Source of the DNA: Amycolatopsis jejuensis
GTDB lineage: Bacteria > Actinomycetota > Actinomycetes > Mycobacteriales > Pseudonocardiaceae
DNA length: 64,000 nucleotides
Assembly (NCBI RefSeq): GCF_000717335.1
Contig: NZ_JNYZ01000011.1
Coordinates: 186,001 to 250,000 of the forward strand
Reading direction: 5' to 3'
Shown: one piece after another, positions 8,254-16,575 of the stretch
Layout: each line of letters begins with the position of its first letter
Position numbering within the stretch: position 1 is the first letter of the stretch
Notes under the pieces: generated by a model
The model's input: the letters and a program-made list of their open reading frames with translations, nothing else
Database searches by the model: none
Told to the model about the DNA's origin: nothing
Program-made: the position numbers and the translations under genes

Positions 8254-9905
8254 GCCGGCTCCTTCCCGAAGAGTGTGCGCGCGTCGCCTGCGGTGACCAC
8301 GGATCCGGTGACCAGGACGCCACCCCCGGCGAGCGGTTCCTCCGGGTCGTCGTTCTGTTCCACCAGGCCGATCGCGGTTTCGATCGCGGTTTCCAGGTCC
8401 GGTTCGGCGAGCACGCGTTCCTCGCCGAAGAGCGACCCGGCCAGCTCGGCCAGGTCTTCCACCGGCATCGACCGCGGCGACGAGTTGCGCGTGACGACCA
8501 CGTCCGTGACCACCGGTTCCAGCGCGTCCAGGATGCCCCTGGCGTCCTTCTCCGCCAGCACCGCGACCACCGCGACCAGCCGCCGGAAGGCGAACTCGTC
8601 GGTGATCGTGGTGGCGAGCGCGCGGGCACCCATCGGGTTGTGTGCCGCGTCGATCAGCACCGCCGGGGCCGCTCGGACGCGTTCGAGCCGGCCCGGGTTT
8701 TCGACCTCCGCGAATGCCTCGCGGACTGCCTCCACCACGAGCTGTTTGTCTTTGCCCGCCCCGAAAAACGCCTCGACTGCGGCCAGCGCGAGAGCCGCGT
8801 TCGCTGCCTGGTGGGCGCCGTGCAGGGGCAGGAAGACCTCGTCGTACACGCCGCCGAGGCCCTGCAGCTTGAGCATCTGCCCGCCCACCGCGACCTCGCG
8901 TTCGAGCACCCCGAACTCACTGCCCGCGCGCGCCACCGCGGCGTCGACCTCGACCGTCCGCTTGAGCAGCACGTTCAGTACCTCGGGGTCCTGCTCGGCG
9001 ATCACCGCGACGGACCCGGATTTGATGATCCCGGCCTTCTCCGCAGCCGCGTCGGCGGGCGTCGGGCCGAGGTACTCGGTGTGGTCCAGCCCGATCGGCG
9101 TGATGACCGCGACCTGGGCGTCGGCCACGTTCGTCGCGTCCCACGCGCCGCCCATGCCCGCTTCGAGCACCGCAGCCTCGACCGGCGCGTCGGAGAAAGC
9201 CGCGAACGCCATCCCGGTGAGGACTTCGAACTTGCTCATCGGCACGCCGTCCTCGCTCGCGCCGTCGACCATCGCGACGTACGGCGCGATGTCGTTGAAC
9301 AGCGCGGCGTACCGGGCGGCGGAGATCGGGCGTCCGTCGAGCGCGATCCGCTCCGTGACGAGCTGCAGGTGCGGGCTCGTGTAGCGGCCCGAACGCAGGC
9401 CCATGCGCGTGAGCAGCGAGTCGATCATCCGGGCGACCGAGCCCTTGCCGTTCGTGCCCGCGATGTGCACCACCGGATACCCGTGATTCGGCTCGCCCAG
9501 CAAGGTCATGAGCGCCTGGATCCGCGCCAACGACGGCTCGAGCTTCGTCTCCGGCCACCGCTGGTTGAGCTCCGCCTCGACGGCCATCAGCTCACGGCGC
9601 GCCTCCGGCCCGTTCTCGTCGCCGAACTCCGCGGGCGCACCCTCGTCGTCGAGTTCGTGCAGCTCGATGCCCTCGTCGGCGATCAGGTCGGGAACCGGGC
9701 CGAGCGCCAGGTTGTCGCCGAGCTGGCCGATCCCGCCGATGCCGCCGCGCGAACCGCCGCCGACGGTGTAGGCCGCGTCCGGCGCGTCGAGGTCGGGTTC
9801 GTCCTCGTCGTGCGCCTGTGCGCCCAGCTCGTCGACTCCCGCGAAGCTGTCCGGATCGGCGAGATCCGGCCGCCGGGATTCCTCGGGCTCGTCACCGCGC
9901 GGCAC
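8250..9905 (-). CDS. folC: dihydrofolate/folylpolyglutamate synthase
   Basis: FolC adds glutamate to dihydropteroate or folates with ATP in the cytoplasm. The P-loop GTNGKGS lies at 150-156, followed by RYTSPHL, FEVLTGMAF, LEAGMGGAWDATN and the C-terminal ligase region with LIDAAHNPMGA. I place the start at GTG 9903-9905 because AAGGAG precedes it by 7 nt. That gives 551 aa and an acidic, Gly-rich extension of about 105 residues before the conserved core; an internal start cannot be excluded. The gene overlaps the DUF4233 gene by 4 bp. In Mycobacterium folC follows valS directly, whereas here three plus-strand genes intervene. Confidence 0.93.
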   Translation of the reverse strand: MPRGDEPEESRRPDLADPDSFAGVDELGAQAHDEDEPDLDAPDAAYTVGGGSRGGIGGIGQLGDNLALGPVPDLIADEGIELHELDDEGAPAEFGDENGPEARRELMAVEAELNQRWPETKLEPSLARIQALMTLLGEPNHGYPVVHIAGTNGKGSVARMIDSLLTRMGLRSGRYTSPHLQLVTERIALDGRPISAARYAALFNDIAPYVAMVDGASEDGVPMSKFEVLTGMAFAAFSDAPVEAAVLEAGMGGAWDATNVADAQVAVITPIGLDHTEYLGPTPADAAAEKAGIIKSGSVAVIAEQDPEVLNVLLKRTVEVDAAVARAGSEFGVLEREVAVGGQMLKLQGLGGVYDEVFLPLHGAHQAANAALALAAVEAFFGAGKDKQLVVEAVREAFAEVENPGRLERVRAAPAVLIDAAHNPMGARALATTITDEFAFRRLVAVVAVLAEKDARGILDALEPVVTDVVVTRNSSPRSMPVEDLAELAGSLFGEERVLAEPDLETAIETAIGLVEQNDDPEEPLAGGGVLVTGSVVTAGDARTLFGKEPA

Positions 9906-10029
9906 GCACTCACTCCTTGACGACGTCACTCCCCCGGGCACGCGCAAGCGGCCGGGAAGACCAGGTGAAAGGTTCAGTCCGAGCCTACCCGCCTGCCCCT
10001 GCCCTCCTGCGCCTGGCAAGGTCAGGCGC

Positions 10030-10641
10030 ATGCCGTTCGACCACAACCACCACTACCACCCGGCGCTGCTCCGGCTCGTGCCGCCTGGTCCGGGACGGGC
10101 ACTCGACGTCGGCTGTGGGGACGGCCGGTTCGCCCGGCGGCTGGCCGCGGCAGGGATGACGGTCGAAGGGATCGACACGTCGGCGGAAATGGTGGCGCGG
10201 GCGATCGCGGCGGGGCCGGGTTCGATCTCCTACCGGCAGGCGGACGTGACGACCGAGGCGCTGGAACCCAGGTCGTACTCCTTCGTCTCCTGTCTGGCCT
10301 CGCTGCATCATGTGCCGTTCAACACGGTGACCCGGCTGCGCGACGCGCTCGCGCCAGGCGGGGTCCTGGCGGTACTCGGCTGCGCGCGACCCAGCCGTCC
10401 GGGCGATTACGCCCGCGAACTCGTCGCGGCTCCGGCGAACGTCGTGGCGCGGCTGGTCGTCGCGGCCGCGGACCGGCTCAACGGCGGCGCCGACCTGCTG
10501 GCCAAGGCCCCGGTGCGGATGGAGTTCCCGGCGTTGAACGACGTCCGGCGCGATGCAGCGCGGCTGTTGCCGGGCAGTGCGGTGCGTCCGCTGGTGTTCT
10601 GGCGATATCTGCTGGTCTACCGTCACCCGCCTGCCGGGTGA
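10030..10641 (+). CDS. class I SAM-dependent methyltransferase
   Basis: A 203-aa Methyltransf_11/25-type protein. The SAM-binding motif I is LDVGCGDGRF (25-34), followed by EGIDTSAEM (motif II acidic residue) and the ALAPGGVLAVLG strand. No substrate-recognition domain or neighbour indicates what is methylated. It is transcribed divergently from folC, with 124 bp between the start codons, and ends 96 bp before the SGNH hydrolase gene. Confidence 0.85.
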   Translation: MPFDHNHHYHPALLRLVPPGPGRALDVGCGDGRFARRLAAAGMTVEGIDTSAEMVARAIAAGPGSISYRQADVTTEALEPRSYSFVSCLASLHHVPFNTVTRLRDALAPGGVLAVLGCARPSRPGDYARELVAAPANVVARLVVAAADRLNGGADLLAKAPVRMEFPALNDVRRDAARLLPGSAVRPLVFWRYLLVYRHPPAG

Positions 10642-10737
10642 AGTCCTGACCTGACCACCCGAACAGCGGAAAGATTCCCCCGTCGCCGCTGCCGAAAAGG
10701 GAAAGCGGACGTACCGCTCGGGAGGACGGGGTTTCGC

Positions 10738-11604
10738 ATGCGCATTGTCCGGATCGTGCTTGCTGTGGTCGCGTTGCTGCTGTCGACGGCGGTCGCCGCG
10801 GAGGCGGCGGAGCGGCATTACCGCCACTACGTCGCGTTGGGGGATTCGTACACGTCGGGGCCGCTGATTCCACTCCCCCGGCTCGACCCGCTCGGGTGTT
10901 TCCGGTCTACGTCCAATTATCCGTCGATGCTCGCTGCCGGGTTGTCGGTGGAGCGGTTCACTGACGTCAGCTGCGGCGGGGCGGATACCGGTGATATGAC
11001 CCAGCAGCAGAATGTTTTGCTGGGAGTCAATCCGCCGCAGTTTTCCGCTTTGCGTCCCGATACCGACCTCGTCACCCTTGGCATCGGAGGAAATGATTCC
11101 GGACTGTTCGGCACGTTGATCAACACCTGTCCCGGGTTGCGGGCGTCCGATCCGGCCGGGAATCCTTGCCAGCGGCATTTCACCGTTGATGGCGTGGACA
11201 CGATCAAGGCGTTGCTGCCCAAGACCCAGGCCAGTATCGGGAAGGTGCTGGCCGGGATTCATGCCCGGGCACCTCAGGCCGAGGTGCTGGCGATCGGGTA
11301 TCCGCGAATTGCCCCGGCGACAGGGTATTGCGACGATTTGCCGTTTGCCCAGGGGGATTATGCATGGCTGTCGAGTGTCGAGGAGGCGCTCAATGCTGCT
11401 ATCCGGAATGCAGTGAATACCGACGGGCGGTCGGTTTTTGTGGACACCTATGGGCCGTCGGCCGGGCATGATGCGTGCCAGGCGCCGGGGGTGGCTTGGA
11501 TCAACGGGAAGGACCTGAAGGTGCTTGCCGCAGCGCCGTATCACCCGGTTTGGGCCGGGATGGCAGGGGTGACCCAGGTGATCCGGCAGCAGCTCGGGTC
11601 CTGA
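10738..11604 (+). CDS. secreted SGNH/GDSL hydrolase (lipase/esterase)
   Basis: A 288-aa exported esterase. Residues 1-24 form a Sec signal peptide. Block I is ALGDSYTSG with nucleophile Ser37, block III is GIGGNDSG, and block V is near the C-terminus with His in APYHPVWAGM. Six or more Cys in the mature part suggest disulfides, as in Streptomyces SGNH lipases. It probably cleaves ester bonds in lipids or polysaccharides outside the cell. GGGAGGA lies about 10 nt before the ATG. Confidence 0.9.
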   Translation: MRIVRIVLAVVALLLSTAVAAEAAERHYRHYVALGDSYTSGPLIPLPRLDPLGCFRSTSNYPSMLAAGLSVERFTDVSCGGADTGDMTQQQNVLLGVNPPQFSALRPDTDLVTLGIGGNDSGLFGTLINTCPGLRASDPAGNPCQRHFTVDGVDTIKALLPKTQASIGKVLAGIHARAPQAEVLAIGYPRIAPATGYCDDLPFAQGDYAWLSSVEEALNAAIRNAVNTDGRSVFVDTYGPSAGHDACQAPGVAWINGKDLKVLAAAPYHPVWAGMAGVTQVIRQQLGS

Positions 11605-11690
11605 CAGTCTCGGCAACCCTGGCGAAACGGATCATTGTTCCGTATAGTTGCGGAGCATGGTTCCGTTTGAGGTGGGGAAGGTCGAGGCGA

Positions 11691-12821
11691 ATGACGTTGC
11701 GTACGGCGGGGGTTCGTTCGGCCGACGGCACGATGATCAGTTACCACCGGGTCGGCAGTGGGCCTGCGATGGTGATCGTGCCGGGTAGCCTGGAGAGCGG
11801 GCTCGACTGGCTTGCGGTGGCCGGGCGGCTGGCCGGCGACTTCACGGTCTACCTGGTCAATCGCCGGGGCAGGGCGGGTTCCGGGCCGTTTCGGGAGGAC
11901 CATTCGATCGAGGACGAGTACGCCGACGTGGTGGCGGTGCTGGCTGCGGCCGGTGAGCCCGCGGTGCTGGTCGGCCACAGCTACGGCGCGATTGTTGCGC
12001 TGGGCGCGGCAATGAAGGCCGCGCCGCGGGAGCTCGTGTTGTACGAGCCGCCGTTGTCGGTCGATCCCGGTGCCGCGTTGGGGCGGTACGCGGACGCGCT
12101 CGAAGAGGGGCGGTTCGACGACGCGTTGGGCATCGGGCTGAATGAGATCGCTGACGCGTCGGAAGGGGAAACCCAAGCGTTGGTGTGGGCGCAGCGGGCC
12201 GCGCTGAGTCCGACCTGGCTGCCTGAGCTGACGGAGATCGGGCGCCTTGATGCCGATCTGACGCGGTATCGCGAGGTCACGTCGCGGGCGCACCTGCTCG
12301 TCGGCGAAACCAGTGGTGCGCGGGCGGTGGCTGTCGAGCTGGCCAAGGTGCTGCCGGACGCTCGTATCGTCGATCTTCCCGGGCAAGGGCACACCGCACA
12401 CCACCAGGTGCCGGACATGCTGGCCGACCTTCTCCGCACCGTGCGGCCGGTTCGCGGCTGGGCGCCGGAAGTCCTCGACAGCATCGCGTCGGCCGACGAT
12501 TTCCACGTCGCCCCTTACCGGGAGGACGGCGTGACACCGGGGACGTCCATCTGGATCTGGTCGGCGGTGGTCGACGACGGGGTGTACATCCGGTCGGCCA
12601 GCCCTGGCTCACGGTGGTTCGCGGCCGCCGTGCGCGAGAAAGCCGGAGTGGTGAAAGCCGGTCGACACCATGGGACGGTCGCGTTCGAGCACGTCGGCGA
12701 CGAAGGCCTGAAGGACCAGGTCGACGAGGCGTTCCGGGAGAAGTACGGCAGCGATCCGTACTTCTCCGACGACCTGCTTACCCGGTCGCGGCACCAGATC
12801 GCCCGGGTCAGCCCGGCCTGA
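11691..12821 (+). CDS. alpha/beta hydrolase fused to a DUF2255 domain
   Basis: A 376-aa protein with two parts. Residues 1-240 are an alpha/beta hydrolase with the nucleophile elbow VGHSYGA and the catalytic His in GQGHTAHH. Residues about 255-376 match DUF2255 (DDFHVAPYREDG, SIWIWSAVV, DDLLTRSRHQ), a small domain normally found alone. I choose ATG 11691; upstream in-frame sequence overlaps the SGNH gene. The fusion suggests both parts act on one substrate, but neither substrate is known. It converges on valS across a strong hairpin. Confidence 0.8.
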   Translation: MTLRTAGVRSADGTMISYHRVGSGPAMVIVPGSLESGLDWLAVAGRLAGDFTVYLVNRRGRAGSGPFREDHSIEDEYADVVAVLAAAGEPAVLVGHSYGAIVALGAAMKAAPRELVLYEPPLSVDPGAALGRYADALEEGRFDDALGIGLNEIADASEGETQALVWAQRAALSPTWLPELTEIGRLDADLTRYREVTSRAHLLVGETSGARAVAVELAKVLPDARIVDLPGQGHTAHHQVPDMLADLLRTVRPVRGWAPEVLDSIASADDFHVAPYREDGVTPGTSIWIWSAVVDDGVYIRSASPGSRWFAAAVREKAGVVKAGRHHGTVAFEHVGDEGLKDQVDEAFREKYGSDPYFSDDLLTRSRHQIARVSPA

Positions 12822-12827
12822 AACCCA

Positions 12828-12856
12828 TGGTGGGGCCGGGAACTCCGGCCCCACCA
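12828..12856. terminator. bidirectional hairpin between convergent genes
   Basis: A 12-bp perfect inverted repeat (TGGTGGGGCCGG and its complement, 5-nt loop) lies 6 bp after the hydrolase stop and 5 bp from the valS stop. There is no T-run, which is common for actinobacterial terminators. Confidence 0.7.
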
Positions 12857-12861
12857 GTGCG

Positions 12862-15498
12862 TTACGAAGCGGCCAGCGCCGCCAGCCGGGCCTCGATGCG
12901 GCCGATGTCGGCCACCGCGGTTTCCCGGCGCACCTTGATCTTCTCGATCACCGGCGCGGGAGCCTTCGCGATGAACGCCTCGTTGCCGAGCTTGCCCTCG
13001 GTCTGCGCGAGTTCCTTCTGCGCTGCGCCGAGGTCCTTCTGCAGGCGCTTGCGCTCGGCGGCGACGTCGATCGTGCCGGACGTGTCCAGCTCCACGGTCA
13101 CCACGCCACCGGCCAGCGCGACCTCCAGCGACGCGCTCGCGGAGAACCCGTCGGCCGGCTCGGTGAGCCGCACCAGCGAGCAGATCGCGTCCTCGTGCCC
13201 GCCCGGCAGGCCCTCGCCCACGAGCCGCGCCGCGACCTTCTGCCCCGGCTTCAGGCCCTGGTCGGCGCGGAAGCGGCGGATCTCGGTGACCAGCTTCTGC
13301 ACGTCGGCCACCCGCCCGTCGGCGACCGGGTCGGCGTAACCCTCGACCGCCTTCGGCCACTGCGCGACGACCAGCGATTCGCCGCCGGTGAGCGCCGTCC
13401 ACAGCTTCTCCGTGACGAACGGGACGAACGGGTGCAGCAGCCGCAGCACGGTGTCCAGCACGTGGCCGAGCACGTGCTGCGTTGCCTCGACGCGGGCCGG
13501 ATCCCCTTGGTACAGCTGGACTTTCGCCAGCTCCAGGTACCAGTCGCACAGCTCGTTCCAGGTGAACTGGTACAGCGCACCGGCGACCTTGGCGAACTGG
13601 AAGTCCTCGAACAGACCGTCCACTTCGGACACCAGCGCGGCGAGCCTGCCGAGGATCCAGCGGTCGGACTCGGTGAGTTCCGAAGCGGGGGGCAGCGACC
13701 CGGCCGCCGTGGCGCCGTTCATCATCGCGAACTTGCTGGCGTTCCACAGTTTCGTGCAGAAGTTGCGCGACCCCGCGGCCCATTCGTCGGCCAGCGCCAT
13801 GTCCGTACCCGGGTTCGCGCCGCGGGCGAGGGTGAAGCGGGTGGCGTCGGCGCCGTAGGCGTCCATCCACTCCAGCGGGTCGAGGACGTTGCCGCGCGAC
13901 TTCGACATCTTCTTGCCGTTCGCGTCGCGGATCAGGCCGTGCAGGTACACGTGGTCGAACGGCGGGCGGCCGTCCATTTCCTGCACGCCGAACATCATCA
14001 TCCGGACGACCCAGAAGAACAGGATGTCGTAGCCGGTGGACAGCACGCTGGTCGGATAGAACTTCGCGAGGTCGGCCGTTTCGCCCGGCCAGCCCAGCGT
14101 GGACATCGGCCAGAGACCCGAGGAGAACCACGTGTCGAGCACGTCCGGGTCCTGCGTCCAGCCCTCGCCCGCGGGCGGCTGCTCGTCCGGGCCCACGCAC
14201 ACGACCTCGCCGTCCGGGCCGTACCAGACCGGGATCCGGTGTCCCCACCACAGCTGGCGCGAAATCGTCCAGTCGTGCATGTTGTCGACCCAGTCGAAGT
14301 ACCGCTTCTCCAGTTCGGCCGGGTGAATCTGCGTGCGGCCGTCGCGCACCGCGTCGCCCGCGGCCTTGGCGAGGTCGGCCACCTTGACCCACCACTGCAG
14401 CGAAAGCCGCGGCTCGACCACGGTGTCGCAGCGGGAGCAGTGCCCGACCGCGTGCACGTACGGCCGCTTCTCCGCGACGATCCGGCCCTGCTCCCGCAGC
14501 GCGGCGACCACCGCGGGCCGCGCCTCGAACCGGTCGAGGCCCTCGAACGGACCGGGCACGGTGATTTCGGCGCGCTCGTTCATGATCGTGAGCATCGGCA
14601 GGTCGTGGCGGCGGCCGATCTCGAAGTCGTTCGGGTCGTGCGCCGGGGTCACCTTCACCGCACCGGTACCGAACTCCGGGTCGACGTGCTTGTCGGCGAC
14701 CACCGGAATGCGCCGCCCGGTGAGCGGCAGCTCGACCTCGGTGCCGACCAGATGCGCGTACCGCTCGTCGTCCGGGTGCACAGCGACCGCGGTGTCCCCG
14801 AGCATCGTCTCGGCACGCGTGGTGGCCACGACGATCGCGTTCTCGCCCTCGCCGTAGCGGATGGAGACGAGCTCGCCGTCGTCGTCGTTGTGGTCGACCT
14901 CGATGTCCGACAGCGCCGTCTGGCACCGCGGGCACCAGTTGATGATGCGCTCGGCGCGGTAGATGAGACCGGCGTCGTAGAAGTTCTTGAAGACGGTCTG
15001 CACCGCCCTGGACAGGTTCTCGTCCATGGTGAACCGCTCGCGCGACCAGTCGACGCTGTCGCCGAGCCGCTTCATCTGGCCGAGGATCTTGCCGCCGTAC
15101 TCGGCCTTCCACTCCCAGACGCGCTCGACGAACTTCTCCCGCCCGAGGTCGTGCCGCGAAAGCCCTTCCCCGGCCAGCTCGCGCTCGACGACGTTCTGCG
15201 TGGCGATCCCGGCGTGGTCCATGCCCGGCAGCCACAGCACCTCGTACCCCTGCATCCGGCGGCGTCGGCTCATCGCGTCCATGAGGGTGTGGTTGAGCGC
15301 GTGCCCCATGTGCAGGCTGCCGGTGACGTTGGGCGGCGGCAATACGATCGAGAACGGCGGCTTGCCCGACGAGGCGTCGGCCGTGAAGTACCCGGCCGCT
15401 ACCCAGCGGTCGTACATCGGCGCTTCCTCGGCGGCCGGGTCCCAGGCACCCGGAAGGTCGGTTTTCTGCTGCGGAGCGTTCTCGGTCACAATGGACAA
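12862..15498 (-). CDS. valS: valyl-tRNA synthetase
   Basis: An 878-aa class I aminoacyl-tRNA synthetase of normal length that charges tRNA-Val. The HIGH motif appears as HMGH (63-66) and the KMSKS loop is intact as KKMSKSRGN (about 527-535). The insert between them is the CP1 editing domain. The C-terminal 60 residues form the coiled-coil arm typical of ValRS ([21 protein letters not shown]). The ATG at 15498 is 49 bp from the start of a divergent membrane-protein gene. Confidence 0.98.
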   Translation of the reverse strand: MSIVTENAPQQKTDLPGAWDPAAEEAPMYDRWVAAGYFTADASSGKPPFSIVLPPPNVTGSLHMGHALNHTLMDAMSRRRRMQGYEVLWLPGMDHAGIATQNVVERELAGEGLSRHDLGREKFVERVWEWKAEYGGKILGQMKRLGDSVDWSRERFTMDENLSRAVQTVFKNFYDAGLIYRAERIINWCPRCQTALSDIEVDHNDDDGELVSIRYGEGENAIVVATTRAETMLGDTAVAVHPDDERYAHLVGTEVELPLTGRRIPVVADKHVDPEFGTGAVKVTPAHDPNDFEIGRRHDLPMLTIMNERAEITVPGPFEGLDRFEARPAVVAALREQGRIVAEKRPYVHAVGHCSRCDTVVEPRLSLQWWVKVADLAKAAGDAVRDGRTQIHPAELEKRYFDWVDNMHDWTISRQLWWGHRIPVWYGPDGEVVCVGPDEQPPAGEGWTQDPDVLDTWFSSGLWPMSTLGWPGETADLAKFYPTSVLSTGYDILFFWVVRMMMFGVQEMDGRPPFDHVYLHGLIRDANGKKMSKSRGNVLDPLEWMDAYGADATRFTLARGANPGTDMALADEWAAGSRNFCTKLWNASKFAMMNGATAAGSLPPASELTESDRWILGRLAALVSEVDGLFEDFQFAKVAGALYQFTWNELCDWYLELAKVQLYQGDPARVEATQHVLGHVLDTVLRLLHPFVPFVTEKLWTALTGGESLVVAQWPKAVEGYADPVADGRVADVQKLVTEIRRFRADQGLKPGQKVAARLVGEGLPGGHEDAICSLVRLTEPADGFSASASLEVALAGGVVTVELDTSGTIDVAAERKRLQKDLGAAQKELAQTEGKLGNEAFIAKAPAPVIEKIKVRRETAVADIGRIEARLAALAAS

Positions 15499-15547
15499 GT
15501 CTACGAACCCGCCGCGGCGGGGTTACGCAGGGGGAAAGGCGGTAGCA

Positions 15548-15895
15548 ATGACGAGGCCGGAGGAACCGGACGACCGGATCGAGACCCACCCGGACCTGAT
15601 CGACCCGGAGTGGCGCAAACACGCCGAACTCGACGCCTGGCTGGGCGCGAAGAAGGAACTGAAGAAGAAGCGGAAGCAACAGCGCAAGGCCGCCCCGAGC
15701 TACGGCTACGGAGCCGCCGCCCCCAGCCGCTGGCCCGGCATCGCCGCCATCGCAGGCCTCATCGCCCTACTGGCCGCCGCGGTAGTCGTGCACCAGGTGC
15801 AAGGCACCGGCGTGAACGAGAAATCCATCGGCTACCGCATCGTCTCGAGCCAGCCCGCCACCCCCGCCACCCCACCGCCCCCGCACCTCCTCTGA
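15548..15895 (+). CDS. small single-pass membrane protein of unknown function
   Basis: A 115-aa protein with a charged, Lys/Arg-rich cytoplasmic N-terminal half (KKELKKKRKQQRK, about 36-48), one membrane helix (about 62-81, WPGIAAIAGLIALLAAAVVV) and a short Pro-rich C-terminal tail outside. I do not recognise a named family. It is transcribed divergently from valS. The start ATG at 15548 is the first in a good coding frame. A 55-bp palindromic repeat follows 6 bp after the stop. Confidence 0.7.
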   Translation: MTRPEEPDDRIETHPDLIDPEWRKHAELDAWLGAKKELKKKRKQQRKAAPSYGYGAAAPSRWPGIAAIAGLIALLAAAVVVHQVQGTGVNEKSIGYRIVSSQPATPATPPPPHLL

Positions 15896-15901
15896 GCCGC
15901 C

Positions 15902-15956
15902 GTCCGTGAAGGGAACCATCACGGAATCTGATTCCCTCATGGTTCCCTTCACGGAC
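15902..15956. repeat. 55-bp palindromic repeat, copy 1
   Basis: Two 27-bp arms flank one central base; the arms begin and end with GTCCGTGAAGGGAACC and its complement, and only two positions fail to pair. Near-identical copies lie at 20314, 54943 and 63921. The position just after a stop codon suggests use as a terminator. Confidence 0.85.
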
Positions 15957-15980
15957 TTCCCCACCACCCGGTCGCACCCG

Positions 15981-16076
15981 CGCACCCGGCGAACCTGGGC
16001 ACCCAGACCCGGCCCTGCACCCCGATACGAAGCCCCCCTCGGACCGTCGTCACAATCCCGGCTTCGGGGTGCCCCC
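15981..16076 (-). repeat. ~90-bp dispersed repeat, copy 1
   Basis: The minus strand here matches 56648-56740 over about 90 bp. Shared blocks include GGGGCACCCCGAAGCC, TGACGACGG or TCACGACGG, and CAGGGCCGGGTCTGGGTGCC. Each copy lies upstream of a regulator gene (MarR here, ArsR there). It has no coding frame shared with a gene. Confidence 0.7.
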
Positions 16077-16104
16077 ACCGCACCAGATACCCAGGACAGA
16101 CTAA

Positions 16105-16118
16105 ACAGTCTAGACTGT
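16105..16118. promoter_or_regulatory. predicted MarR operator
   Basis: ACAGTCTAGACTGT is a perfect 14-bp palindrome ending 5 bp before the MarR start codon. The position fits autorepression of the MarR-MFS operon (inference). Confidence 0.65.
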
Positions 16119-16123
16119 CCATC

Positions 16124-16561
16124 ATGCCGGCAATCCCCCCGCACATCGCCGAATCGGCAGGCTGGATCCGCGGCGTGGTCGGCCAGCTCCACCGCAGGCT
16201 CCGCCAGGTGGACAACGCCGAAATCCTCACCCCGAGCCAAAGCGCCGTGATCCACCGCCTCCACCGCGAAGGCCCCGCCACCCAGGCCCGGCTGGCCGCC
16301 GCCGAACACGTGCGGCAGCAATCCATGGCCGCCACCCTCGCCGTCCTCGACACCTTCGGCTACCTCACCCGCACCCGCGACCCGGCCGACGGCAGACGCA
16401 CCGTCATCACCCTCTCCGACCTCGGCACCAAGACCGTCATCGGCATCCGCCAGCACCGGGACGAATGGCTCGCCGCCGCACTGGCCGCCGAGCTGACCCC
16501 CGCGGAACTCGACACGATCCGCCAGGCCCTCCCCCTCCTCCAGCGGATCGCCCAGCACTGA
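16124..16561 (+). CDS. MarR-family transcriptional regulator
   Basis: A 145-aa winged-helix protein. The HTH spans about residues 48-75 (GPATQARLAAAEHVRQQSMAATL), followed by the wing with RTRDPADGRRTVI, the DxR-containing signature of MarR proteins. Such dimers usually repress a neighbouring transporter until a small molecule binds. Here a DHA2-type MFS exporter gene follows at once, so a drug or metabolite efflux switch is likely. A perfect palindrome overlaps the region where a leaderless or short-leader transcript would start. Confidence 0.88.
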   Translation: MPAIPPHIAESAGWIRGVVGQLHRRLRQVDNAEILTPSQSAVIHRLHREGPATQARLAAAEHVRQQSMAATLAVLDTFGYLTRTRDPADGRRTVITLSDLGTKTVIGIRQHRDEWLAAALAAELTPAELDTIRQALPLLQRIAQH

Positions 16562-16575
16562 CCCGAGGAGCCCCC

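Noticed and set aside
13195..15909. 904-codon open frame antisense to valS
   Set aside because: The minus strand encodes an unmistakable ValRS; the plus frame has no recognisable domain.
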